The position numbers and the translations under genes were made by a program. The notes beneath the pieces were generated by a model. That model searched no databases. It saw only the letters and a list, made by a program, of their open reading frames with translations, and was not told where the DNA came from. DNA of 64,000 nucleotides from NCBI GenBank assembly GCA_905479975.1, contig CAJQOS010000022.1, positions 1 through 64,000 on the forward strand. The letters run 5' to 3'. This document shows, piece by piece, positions 21,659 through 31,462 of the stretch (the first letter of the stretch is position 1; each line of letters opens with the position of its first letter). This DNA comes from an uncultured Puniceicoccaceae bacterium (lineage in GTDB: Bacteria > Verrucomicrobiota > Verrucomicrobiia > Opitutales > Coraliomargaritaceae).

Positions 21659-22741
21659 ATGAGTTATGAAATGAATGATTTGTTAGAGCTGATGGTTGAT
21701 CAGGGCGCTTCTGATCTTCATTTGCAGGTCAAGCAGCCTCCCACGCTTCGTATGTCCGGAGGTCTGGTGCCAGTTGAGGGAGAGCCATTGACCGCTCAGG
21801 ACACGGAAGATTTGATGAAGGCGATTACTTCATTGAGTAATCAGGAGCAGTTGAAAACCACCGGTGGTGCCGATTTCGGTTTTGCCTATATGGACCGTGC
21901 GCGTTTTCGCGTGAGTGTGTTGCGCGCAAAGGGAGCATACGGAATGGTGCTACGCCAGATCCCGAATGATTTATTTACCCTCAGTGATATTGGCCTGCCT
22001 GATACAATTAAAGAGCTCATTAGTCGTCCGAGAGGGCTGATCCTAGTCACTGGGCCTACGGGGTCTGGTAAGTCGACGACTTTGGCATCGATGGTAAACT
22101 GGGTGAATAAGCACCACGATGGTCATATTATCACGATCGAAGATCCGATCGAGTATTTCCATGAACACAAAAAATGCATCGTCACTCAGCGTGAGGTGGG
22201 GAACGATGTGACATCCTTTTCAAGCGCGATTCGCGGTGCGTTGAGACAAGACCCTGACGTGATTCTCGTCGGGGAAATGCGTGACCTCGAAACGATTGAA
22301 GCCGCTGTTAGCGCGGCGGAGACTGGTCACCTAGTCTTTGCGACCTTGCACACCACGGGGGCGGCTCGCACGGTCGACCGTATTGTCGATGCGTTTCCTG
22401 CGGACATGAAAGACCAGATTCGCACGCAGCTTGCGTCGTCTGTTGTCGCCGTTATTTCACAGGTATTGTGTAAGAAAATTGGCGGAGGACGTATCGCGTC
22501 CTTCGAGATCATGGTTACAACCAACTCGATTGCTCAGCTCATTCGTGAGAATAAAACTTACCGCATTGCTTCCGATATTCAAACCGGTGCCGCTCATGGC
22601 ATGATCGGTTTGGATGCGCACTTACTGAACCTCTATAATCGTGATTTGATTACAGCAGACGAGGCACTTGCAAAATCTCAACTCCCCAATGTCATGCGCG
22701 ACAAGCTTGTCGAGAATGGCGCTCATTTTACAAATTCATAA
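21659..22741 (+). CDS. pilT: Type IV pilus twitching motility ATPase PilT
   Basis: [81 protein letters not shown]. Confidence 0.93.
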   Translation: MSYEMNDLLELMVDQGASDLHLQVKQPPTLRMSGGLVPVEGEPLTAQDTEDLMKAITSLSNQEQLKTTGGADFGFAYMDRARFRVSVLRAKGAYGMVLRQIPNDLFTLSDIGLPDTIKELISRPRGLILVTGPTGSGKSTTLASMVNWVNKHHDGHIITIEDPIEYFHEHKKCIVTQREVGNDVTSFSSAIRGALRQDPDVILVGEMRDLETIEAAVSAAETGHLVFATLHTTGAARTVDRIVDAFPADMKDQIRTQLASSVVAVISQVLCKKIGGGRIASFEIMVTTNSIAQLIRENKTYRIASDIQTGAAHGMIGLDAHLLNLYNRDLITADEALAKSQLPNVMRDKLVENGAHFTNS

Positions 22742-22773
22742 GTTAGACGCCGATTTGCGGCTCACATACCCCG

Positions 22774-24462
22774 ATGTTCGAAGATCATAACGATACCGTA
22801 TACGAAATAATCAAGTCCGCTGAGCTGCTCGATCTTGCGCAGCTTGAGGAACTGAACGAGTCGCACCTACACACAGGTAAATCGCTTGCCGATGCTGTGA
22901 TTGATTCAGGTGTGGTCGAGCGCACTGCGGTTTTGTCCGCCGTGGCAAACTACCTGGGTTATACATACCAAGAGACTGTGCCGAACTCGGTTCCCGAGGA
23001 TGTGGCCACCGCAGTGAAAGCCAGCACCGCCCGGATGTATGCCGTGGTGCCTTTTGAGGCGGATGCGACCTCGATTTCGTTGCTAGCCAAAGATCCATTT
23101 AATCCGAGCATCATTGACGACCTGACCTTTACCTTGAATAAGGATATCGAGATCGTGGTCTGTGATCCGGAATCCATGGATGAGCTGATTGTTGCGACGT
23201 ATGGTGAGGAAGACTCATCTATTGACGATATTCTCGGTGACTTAGGTGATAGTTTTTCGGAAATCGAAGAGGATCTTTCCGGCTCCGATCTGACTGATAT
23301 GGCGAATCAAACGCCGATCATTCGTTTTGTGAATCTGGTTCTACAGCAGGCGATTAAAGATCAGGCCTCGGACGTTCACTTTGAACCATTTGAGGATCAG
23401 TTCCGCATTCGCTATCGTATTGATGGTGCGCTGTATGAAATGGCGCCGCCGCCCAAGAGCCTCGCGATCCCGGTTATTTCGCGTATCAAAGTGCTCTCAA
23501 ATATGAACATCTCGGAATCACGTATTCCACAGGATGGTCGTATTAAGATGACGATTGCCGGACGTCCTGTTGATCTGCGTGTCTCAACTCTGCCGACGCA
23601 GTTTGGTGAGAGTGTGGTGCTGCGTGTTTTGGATAAGTCCGTTGTGAATCTCGACTTGGAAGCCTTGAGCTTGCCGGATGATATCCTACAGACGATTCGT
23701 GATCTCGTGAATCGTCCCAACGGTATTTTCATTGTGACTGGTCCAACCGGTTCGGGTAAGACGACCACACTTTATAGCGCACTGCGCGAGGTGAACAGTG
23801 TCGAAACTAAGATCCTCACTGCGGAAGATCCCGTGGAGTATGAGATTGATGGCATCATGCAGGTTGCGGTGAACCATCAGGTCGGGCTCGACTTCGCACG
23901 CGCGCTTCGCGCCTTCCTGCGTCAAGATCCCGACAAGATTATGATCGGGGAAATTCGTGACTTGGAGACTGCTCAAATTGCGGTGCAAGCCTCGCTGACT
24001 GGTCACGTTGTGTTGAGCACGCTGCATACGAACGATGCCTCTGGTGCGGTGACGCGTCTCATTGACATGGGGTTAGAGCCATTCCTGATTTCTGCCTCAC
24101 TTGAAGCGATTCTTGCGCAACGTTTGGTGCGTCGAATTTGCAAGACTTGCCGCACCGCTTATGAGCCTGGGCATGATTTGATCGAGATGTTGGATGTTGA
24201 TCCGCTCGAAATTGCAGAGAAAGATTTCTTCTACGGAGAAGGTTGCCCTGGATGTAGTAATACCGGTTACCGTGGACGTGTTGGCCTCTTTGAGATGATC
24301 GTGGTCTCCGATGCCGTGCGCGAATTGATCAATAACCGTGCGCCGACACTCGCAATCAAGCAAAAAGCTCTGGAGCAGGGCATGCGAAGCTTGCGTGATG
24401 ATGGTCTTCGTGCCATTTTCGACGGCAATTCTACGATCGAAGAAGTTCTCAAATATACTTAA
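22774..24462 (+). CDS. Second PilB/GspE-type assembly ATPase
   Basis: [66 protein letters not shown]. Confidence 0.93.
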   Translation: MFEDHNDTVYEIIKSAELLDLAQLEELNESHLHTGKSLADAVIDSGVVERTAVLSAVANYLGYTYQETVPNSVPEDVATAVKASTARMYAVVPFEADATSISLLAKDPFNPSIIDDLTFTLNKDIEIVVCDPESMDELIVATYGEEDSSIDDILGDLGDSFSEIEEDLSGSDLTDMANQTPIIRFVNLVLQQAIKDQASDVHFEPFEDQFRIRYRIDGALYEMAPPPKSLAIPVISRIKVLSNMNISESRIPQDGRIKMTIAGRPVDLRVSTLPTQFGESVVLRVLDKSVVNLDLEALSLPDDILQTIRDLVNRPNGIFIVTGPTGSGKTTTLYSALREVNSVETKILTAEDPVEYEIDGIMQVAVNHQVGLDFARALRAFLRQDPDKIMIGEIRDLETAQIAVQASLTGHVVLSTLHTNDASGAVTRLIDMGLEPFLISASLEAILAQRLVRRICKTCRTAYEPGHDLIEMLDVDPLEIAEKDFFYGEGCPGCSNTGYRGRVGLFEMIVVSDAVRELINNRAPTLAIKQKALEQGMRSLRDDGLRAIFDGNSTIEEVLKYT

Positions 24463-24485
24463 TTCATTAACCTCAACATATCCCC

Positions 24486-25742
24486 ATGCCAAAATTTAAA
24501 TACACGGCGATCGATCAGAACGGTAAGCAAAAAACCGGCTCTGTTGATGCAGCTAGTCAAGATGAAGCGAGCTCAAAGGTGAGCGCAATGGGCTTGATGC
24601 CCACTAATCTCACACAAGCTGGGGGCGGTGCCGCATCCGCGAAGTCTCAAAAGACTGCTAAAGCGAAAGGTAAATCTGCGGGGTTCTCTTTTGGTTCGGT
24701 CATTAAGCCAGAAGAGCTGACCACATTTACACGTCAATTGGCGACATTGTTGCAAGCGGGCTTGCCGCTTCTGCGAGCACTCGAAGTGATGATTCGCCAA
24801 GAGAAGAACCTGCGCTTTAAGGCATGTCTTGAGCAGATTGCAGATCAGGTGAAGTCTGGTAATACCTTTTCCGACGGTTTGCTTCAGCACCCGAAGATTT
24901 TCGACCGCCTTTACATTAACATGATTAAAGCCGGTGAAGCTGGTGGTGTGCTTGATGTGGTGTTGTCTCGTCTCGCGGGCTTCATGGAGAAGGCGCAACG
25001 CACAAAGAAGAAGGTCAAGTCTGCGATGGTTTATCCGATCGTGGTGGTCGGTGTGGCCGTTTCGATCGTTGTTCTCTTGATGGTCGTGGTGGTTCCGAAG
25101 TTTCAGACGATTTTCGATGACATGCTCGATGGTGCGGCACTGCCCGGTCCGACTCAATTGGTCGTCGGTATCAGTAATTTCCTAAAGGATAATATTTTGA
25201 TTTCCATGGGGCTGATCGTTGCACTCGTTTTTTGTGTGAAGTTCCTGCTTCGCACAGAGATGGGTTCGAAGGGCTTTAATTGGTGTGCGATCAACCTTCC
25301 GAAAGTCGGTGATCTTGTGACTAAGGTGAATATCGCCCGTATTACACGCACCTTCGGCACGCTGCTTTCCAGTGGTGTTCCGATTCTGCAAGCGATTACG
25401 ATTACTAAGGATATCACTGGTAATATCTTCTACACTAATGCACTGACTCGTATCCACGATGCCGTGCGTGATGGTGAGTCGCTATCTGCGCCGATGGCTC
25501 GCGAATCAGTCTTCCCTGACATGGTGACTAGTATGGTCGATGTGGGTGAGGAAACGGGTGAACTGTCTGATATGCTGAACCGAGTCGCGGATAATTACGA
25601 TGAAGACGTCGATAATGCGGTGGCTGGGATCACTTCGATTATTGAGCCTATCATGATCGTGTTCCTCGCGGTGGTCGTTGGTTTCATCGTCATTGCGCTG
25701 TTCCTGCCAATCGTCGAAATTATCAAGCAATTGACTGGTTGA
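24486..25742 (+). CDS. Type IV pilus assembly inner-membrane protein PilC/GspF
   Basis: [55 protein letters not shown]. Confidence 0.94.
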   Translation: MPKFKYTAIDQNGKQKTGSVDAASQDEASSKVSAMGLMPTNLTQAGGGAASAKSQKTAKAKGKSAGFSFGSVIKPEELTTFTRQLATLLQAGLPLLRALEVMIRQEKNLRFKACLEQIADQVKSGNTFSDGLLQHPKIFDRLYINMIKAGEAGGVLDVVLSRLAGFMEKAQRTKKKVKSAMVYPIVVVGVAVSIVVLLMVVVVPKFQTIFDDMLDGAALPGPTQLVVGISNFLKDNILISMGLIVALVFCVKFLLRTEMGSKGFNWCAINLPKVGDLVTKVNIARITRTFGTLLSSGVPILQAITITKDITGNIFYTNALTRIHDAVRDGESLSAPMARESVFPDMVTSMVDVGEETGELSDMLNRVADNYDEDVDNAVAGITSIIEPIMIVFLAVVVGFIVIALFLPIVEIIKQLTG

Positions 25743-25792
25743 TTGCTACGCCATCTCCGGCAGACCTCCGTCGATTGCGATCGAACTTTCAA

Positions 25793-25823
25793 AAACCCGC
25801 GACCGTTGTGTCGCGGGTTTTTT
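25793..25823 (+). terminator. Intrinsic terminator after pil cassette
   Basis: AAACCCGCGAC-CGTTGT-GTCGCGGGTTT followed by T-rich tract. Confidence 0.88.
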
Positions 25824-25899
25824 ATTGTCTGCTCATGTGTGAATGCGTGTGAGGATTTGCTTTACCCTTTGCGGCAAAGTCTTTGTTGTTGGCGGTTCG

Positions 25900-27150
25900 A
25901 TGAATACGATCCTGATAGCTTTTGTAGCCCTCCTTGTCCTGAAATATGCCACCAGCACGATTCTGGATGTCATCAATATGAGGCATGTGAAATGCCAGTC
26001 TGCTTCAGTTCCGGAGAGCTTTCGTGACTTTATTGATTTACCGACGTATCAGAAGTCGATCGATTACACGGTGGCTAAGACGCGTTTGGGTCTGGTGAGT
26101 GATTTGTATGATACTGCGGTGCTTGCTGTGGTCGTCCTTTCGGGCTTGTTGCCTTGGCTATACACGAGCCTGAGCGGGGTGTTTGGCTTCGGCATCTGGG
26201 GACAGGCGCTTGTCCTGTTTTTAGTCGCGGTGCTGCTTGGTTTGCCTGGAATGCCGTTTGAGTGGTGGAGCACCTTTCGCTTAGAGGAGCGTTTCGGTTT
26301 TAACAAAAGCACACAGAAGCTTTGGATGGTGGATAAGATCAAGGGCTTTGCGCTCGGTTTTGTGATCGGTTATCCATTGCTCGCCTTGTTGATTTTTCTG
26401 GTAACTAGTGCCGGTTCGCTTTGGTGGGTTTGGGGCTTTTCGGTATTCTTTATCTTTCAACTCGTGATGGTAGTCGCGTATCCGATGTTCATCATGCCTC
26501 TGTTTAATAAGATGGAGCCGATGGAAGACGGAGAGCTAAAGGATCGGTTGTTCGCACTCGCGGATCGCACTGGCTTTAAGGCACAAACCATTCTGGTGAT
26601 CGACGGTAGTAAACGCTCTGGGCACTCTAATGCATTCTTTGCTGGGTTCGGTCGTTTTCGACGTATCGTGCTTTATGATACCTTGATCGAGCAGATGGGG
26701 CACGAAGAGTTAGAGGCGGTGCTCGCTCACGAGATCGGCCACTACAAAAAGGGGCACATCCCTAAAATGATTGCGCTGTCGGGCATCACGACACTTGGCA
26801 TGTTTGCATTGCTCGGTTGGTTGGCAGGAGGCACATGGTTTGCCAAGGCGTTTTCCTTTAGTGGTGAGGCAGCCACTGAGTTTGTGCCAGTGTTACTTTT
26901 GTTTATGTTGTTGAGTGGATTGCTGACGTTTTGGCTGTTGCCCTTTACTAGCCTGTGGTCGCGTAAGCATGAGTATGAGGCCGATGCGTTTGCTCGTGAT
27001 GCAATGGACACTGCAGAGCCATTGATCCGTGCGTTGAAGAAATTGCACAAAGAGAATTTGAGCAACTTGACGCCGCACCCGTCGTATAGCCGATTCTATT
27101 ATTCACACCCGACGTTGCTAGAACGCGAAAGTTCGTTGCTAAATCAATAG
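25900..27150 (+). CDS. M48 family metallopeptidase (Ste24/CAAX protease-like)
   Basis: [14 protein letters not shown] (HExxH); [25 protein letters not shown]. Confidence 0.92.
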   Translation: MNTILIAFVALLVLKYATSTILDVINMRHVKCQSASVPESFRDFIDLPTYQKSIDYTVAKTRLGLVSDLYDTAVLAVVVLSGLLPWLYTSLSGVFGFGIWGQALVLFLVAVLLGLPGMPFEWWSTFRLEERFGFNKSTQKLWMVDKIKGFALGFVIGYPLLALLIFLVTSAGSLWWVWGFSVFFIFQLVMVVAYPMFIMPLFNKMEPMEDGELKDRLFALADRTGFKAQTILVIDGSKRSGHSNAFFAGFGRFRRIVLYDTLIEQMGHEELEAVLAHEIGHYKKGHIPKMIALSGITTLGMFALLGWLAGGTWFAKAFSFSGEAATEFVPVLLLFMLLSGLLTFWLLPFTSLWSRKHEYEADAFARDAMDTAEPLIRALKKLHKENLSNLTPHPSYSRFYYSHPTLLERESSLLNQ

Positions 27151-27172
27151 ACGTAGATAGCTTTTTTGAGTT

Positions 27173-28111
27173 ATGCGGTCGGTGTTACGTCAGTTATGTC
27201 TGTGGTGTTCGGGGCTTCTTTGCCTGCATTCGGCATCTGCCGAGCCCATTCGCTTGGCGACTTATAATCTGAATAATTATTTGGTGATGGATCGCCATGT
27301 TGGCGCGGTATGGCGCCCGTCCTATCCGAAGCCAGAGGGGGAAAAGGCAATTATCCGTGAAGTGATCAAAGAGTCATTGCCGGATGTCTTAGCTGTGCAG
27401 GAGATGGGGACGCTGCCCTTTCTTGAGGAATTACGTGCTGATCTGGCTCAAGCTGGCGTGCATTATCCCTATGCGATTCATTTGAAAGCTGCGGATGAAG
27501 TGCGCCATTTGGCGGTGCTTTCAAAGTTGCCACCAGTCGAGGTGGTGAAGCATCAGGATCTGGATTTTAAATATCAGGATAGCCGCGAATTGGTGAAGCG
27601 GGGCATGCTGGAGGTTTCTTTTGAGCGCTCAGATGGTCGTGTTTTTAAGCTGTTTGTGGTGCATCTGAAGAGCCGTTGGACGGATTTGAAGGCAGACCCG
27701 GAATCTCAACAGCGTCGCACGCGCGAGGCGGAAGCCTGCCGAAACCGGATTATCGAGCGCACGTATGATATGGGTGTGACTGACTTTTTGATCGCGGGCG
27801 ATTTTAACGATCATCCCGGCAGTGGGACGTTGCGTCGTTTCCATCAACGGGGGCGTTTGAATATTGGTGCATTGGTGCCCGCATCCGATTCGAGAGGGGA
27901 GCAGTGGACGTATTTTTATCATAAGCAAGTGGTCTATTCGCTGGTTGATGGATTTGTCGTGTCGGGGACGCTTTCGCCTCAGGTGGAGGCTGGGGATGGG
28001 CATATCGTGGATATTCCGAGTGCATTGATCGGCAGTGATCATCGGATGGTGTATCTCGATCTCATTGATTCAGAGGCCGAGTCGAGTGGCGAAGATGCTC
28101 AAACGCATTAA
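27173..28111 (+). CDS. Endonuclease/exonuclease/phosphatase family protein, secreted
   Basis: RLATYNLNNYLV, DVLAVQEMG, LFVVHLKSR, FLIAGDFNDHPGSG, SDHRMVYLDL. Confidence 0.85.
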   Translation: MRSVLRQLCLWCSGLLCLHSASAEPIRLATYNLNNYLVMDRHVGAVWRPSYPKPEGEKAIIREVIKESLPDVLAVQEMGTLPFLEELRADLAQAGVHYPYAIHLKAADEVRHLAVLSKLPPVEVVKHQDLDFKYQDSRELVKRGMLEVSFERSDGRVFKLFVVHLKSRWTDLKADPESQQRRTREAEACRNRIIERTYDMGVTDFLIAGDFNDHPGSGTLRRFHQRGRLNIGALVPASDSRGEQWTYFYHKQVVYSLVDGFVVSGTLSPQVEAGDGHIVDIPSALIGSDHRMVYLDLIDSEAESSGEDAQTH

Positions 28112-28185
28112 TTTAGCTTAATTTTTAGCAGAGCTGAGATACTCAGTTGCCAGTCAGCGAGGAAGCGGCAACGTAACTGATATTT

Positions 28186-28965
28186 ATGGAAATAGTATTT
28201 TTAGGCACAGGCACATCTCAGGGAGTGCCGATGATCGCACAGCCAGAGGATGGTTGTGATTTGAATAATCCGATGAACTGGCGCACCCGCACCTCGATTC
28301 ATGTCGAGATGGGGGGGCACCACATTCAAGTCGATGCGGCTCCGGAGTTTCGCATGCAGTGTATCCAGAATCAGGTGACACAAATCGATACGTTTATTTT
28401 AACGCATTCACATGCAGATCATATTTTGGGGATGGATGACTTGCGCCGTTTTTGCGACCTGAACGGCGGCACCGCTCTTCCTGTTTATAGTAGTGAGGAT
28501 GGTTTGCGGCGGATTCGTGAGATCTTTCCGTATGCGATTTTGGATAAGCCAGTGGTCAAGGGCTATCCCGCGTTCAAGTTGGAGGAAATGCCACAAGTGC
28601 TTGAAGTGCCTGGTGGTAGCATCGAGTCTGTGTATTTACCGCATGGTAATATGCAGGTGATCGGGCTGATTTTTACTGAGGCAGAGACTGGCAAATCATT
28701 CGCTTACTACACTGATTGTAAAGAGGTGGGCGAGGAGGCGCGTTTACTTGCCGAAGATGCCGATGTGGTCGTGCTGGATGGTTTGCGCCCAGAGCCGCAC
28801 CCGTCGCACATGTCAGTCTCAGAGGCAGTTCAGACAGCAAAGGACATGGATGCTAGCCTATCGTTTCTGACGCATATGACGTATATGGTCGACCATGAGG
28901 CGACGGAGGCGGAATTACCGGATCACATTCGACTGGCTTACGACGGTCTTCGAGTCAGTTGGTGA
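28186..28965 (+). CDS. MBL-fold metallohydrolase (PhnP-like)
   Basis: FLGTGTSQGVP, FILTHSHADHILGMDDLRRF, SFAYYTDC, LTHMTYMVDH. Confidence 0.85.
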   Translation: MEIVFLGTGTSQGVPMIAQPEDGCDLNNPMNWRTRTSIHVEMGGHHIQVDAAPEFRMQCIQNQVTQIDTFILTHSHADHILGMDDLRRFCDLNGGTALPVYSSEDGLRRIREIFPYAILDKPVVKGYPAFKLEEMPQVLEVPGGSIESVYLPHGNMQVIGLIFTEAETGKSFAYYTDCKEVGEEARLLAEDADVVVLDGLRPEPHPSHMSVSEAVQTAKDMDASLSFLTHMTYMVDHEATEAELPDHIRLAYDGLRVSW

Positions 28966-28980
28966 GCATCTTTACGCAAA

Positions 28981-29012
28981 AAATCCCCGTCAGGTAACTG
29001 ACGGGGATTTTT
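28981..29012. terminator. Bidirectional intrinsic terminator
   Basis: Perfect 13-bp stem AAATCCCCGTCAG-GTAA-CTGACGGGGATTT with T tract, between convergent genes. Confidence 0.88.
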
Positions 29013-29031
29013 GTAGTAGAGTCGTTGTGCC

Positions 29032-30009
29032 TTATGAGGCTGCTGCTGTATCTGCGTATTCTCCGAGCTTGCGGAATTTTTCGTAGCGGTCGTCGAGCAA
29101 CTTCTTGAGGCTCTTCTTTTCGAGCTTCTTGAGTGTTTCGAGAATCGCGCCTTTCATGGTCGCCGCGGCGGCATCGTGGTCGCGGTGTGCGCCGCCGGTT
29201 GGCTCTGGCAATATACGATCCACCACACCGAAGTTTATTAGATGCGTCGGGCTAAATTTGAGAGCTTCTGCTGCCTGTGGTGCTGCCGCACGGTCTTTCC
29301 AGAGAATCGCTGCGCAACCTTCTGGTGAAATGACGGAGTAGTAGCCGTTCTCAAAAATCATGACTTCGTCAGCCACTGCGATGCCGAGTGCACCCCCAGA
29401 GCCACCTTCACCGATCACGATTGTAATGATCGGCACTTTAAGTGCGCTCATGTCGCGAATGTTTACCGCGATTGCTTCGGCGACGTGGCGCTCTTCCGCG
29501 CCAATACCAGGATAGGCTCCCGGGGTGTCGACTAAGGTGACGACCGGCATGTCGAATTTCTCTGCCATTTCCATTAGGCGCATCGCTTTGCGGTAGCCTT
29601 CCGGATGTGGGCAACCAAAGTTGCGGAGTAAATTCTCTTTGGTGTTACGGCCTTTTTGCTGACCGATGACCATCACAGGCTTGCCGTCGATGAAGGCAGG
29701 GCCACCGACGATTGCGGCGTCTTCGCGGAAGCGTCGATCACCGTGTAGTTCTTCGAAGTCGGTGAATACACGTTCGATATAGTCGAGCGAGTAGGGGCGT
29801 TTCGGGTGGCGTGAAAGTTGCACGCGTTGCCAAGCGGTGAGATCCGAGTAGATGTCGGCCTTCATTTGCTCGATCTTCCTTTCGATGGCTGCGATCTCGT
29901 TGCTGACATCGACCTTCGATTCTAGTGAGACCTGATTCAGTGTGATGAGTTGTTTCTCCAGCTCGCGCAGAGGTTTTTCGAATTCAAGCGTATAAGTGGC
30001 GTCTTCCAT
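29032..30009 (-). CDS. accA: Acetyl-CoA carboxylase carboxyltransferase subunit alpha
   Basis: [66 protein letters not shown]-like motif, [40 protein letters not shown]. Confidence 0.96.
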   Translation of the reverse strand: [325 protein letters not shown]

Positions 30010-30078
30010 GGTCGTATTTAGATGGTAGTATTAGATCGTTGTAGATTTAGGGGGTCGTTTTATCGGCTGTCAATGCCG

Positions 30079-30435
30079 CTAAATGTCGTCCTTTTCTGGT
30101 GGTGATTTAAGTTCGTCTTTCCAGCCAAGCATGCGTGCCTGTGCGCCGTAGTGCTCGGCTTTATCTTTATCGCCGCGCTCGACCCAGATTCGGGATAGGC
30201 TGGTGTTGATGTGAATGTCGTCCGGCTTCAGTTTATGTGCCTTCTCTGCCGCTTCCAGTGCATGGTCGTAGTGCCCCTCCGAAAAGTGGATTTCAGTCAG
30301 AGCATGCCAGGCTTCAAAAGAAGCCGGATGGGCGGCGCTCAGGGTAGCTAGCTTGTTGAGTGCCGCCTCGCTTTCGCCCATGGTGAAGTCAAACGTGGCA
30401 TCGTCGATTTGGTCTTGGAGAGAAGTATCGTCCAT
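30079..30435 (-). CDS. Small TPR-repeat protein
   Basis: TPR-like EAWHALTEIHFSEGHYDHALEAAEKAHKLKPDDIHINTSLSRIWVERGDKDKAEHYGAQARML. Confidence 0.7.
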   Translation of the reverse strand: MDDTSLQDQIDDATFDFTMGESEAALNKLATLSAAHPASFEAWHALTEIHFSEGHYDHALEAAEKAHKLKPDDIHINTSLSRIWVERGDKDKAEHYGAQARMLGWKDELKSPPEKDDI

Positions 30436-30497
30436 TATGTCTTTAAGGTTGCCCTAAGAGGGAGGCAGTTTTGTGTAGAGGAGAGTTATCTCATCTT

Positions 30498-31202
30498 ATG
30501 GCCGACCCGCAAATCGAAAAACTCCTTATTGTTCAACATCGCGACGTATCGCTCCTGAAAATTGAGCAAGACCTTGCTCGAATACCGATTGAGCGGGGGA
30601 TGGTCGAGTCTGAGATCGCGGAGGAAGAGACGAATATCGAGGCTGCGCGTCAGTCGCTCATTTCTAAAGAAGTCGAGCGTAAGGACTTAGACCTTGAGGT
30701 GCAAAGTAAAGAGACCGCTCTTCAGCGCTTCCGCACTCAGCAGGTTGAGGTGAAGAAGAACGATGAGTACCAGGCGCTCACGCATCAGATTGAGCAAACT
30801 GAAGCAGAAATTTCATCGATCGAAGAGCGCGAGATCGAATTGATGCTGGATATTGACGTGGCCAAAGAAGAATTTGAGGCCGAAAAAGCTGTGATTCAGG
30901 TTCGCATCGAAGCACAGCGTAAAGAAATCGCGTTGCTGACTGAACGGGAAAAGAATTTGAGCGCATCGGTGGATGCGGCTCGGGCAGAAGTCGCAACTTC
31001 GCGCGTTGGTCTTGATGCGGACTATCTTGAGCAATACGACCGAGTGAAGAAAATGGTGAAACGTGCGCCGTATCTGGCGAAGGTGGAGGCACATAAGTGC
31101 GGCGGTTGCCACTTGAGAGTTTCGAATGAGGTCTCGCGTGGAGCGCTCGATTCCGGCGAGCCGCATTTCTGTGATCAGTGTGCGCGCATGGTTTACGCTT
31201 AG
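30498..31202 (+). CDS. Coiled-coil protein with C-terminal zinc ribbon (C4-type)
   Basis: CGGCHLRVSNEVSRGALDSGEPHFCDQCARMVY; long coiled coil. Confidence 0.75.
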   Translation: MADPQIEKLLIVQHRDVSLLKIEQDLARIPIERGMVESEIAEEETNIEAARQSLISKEVERKDLDLEVQSKETALQRFRTQQVEVKKNDEYQALTHQIEQTEAEISSIEEREIELMLDIDVAKEEFEAEKAVIQVRIEAQRKEIALLTEREKNLSASVDAARAEVATSRVGLDADYLEQYDRVKKMVKRAPYLAKVEAHKCGGCHLRVSNEVSRGALDSGEPHFCDQCARMVYA

Positions 31203-31462
31203 ATGCTTATTCGCTGCTAGGTGCCTACTATTGATTCAAGGATGTGTTATGGCTTAGGTATATTTGATACTTGTTGGTTTGTTTGAAATTGGATGGCCCG
31301 TGGGGTTAAAAATGGCTCAGGAGGACGGTAGCCGCATTCAAGGAATTGCGATTGCTGTGTTTTTATGGGAGCCAGTGGTTTTTTACTTTGGTTTTCACGT
31401 CTGGAGCCCGCAGCAATTGTAGAATCGGGTGAAAATCCTTTTGCAACCTGTGGCGGGACTCT

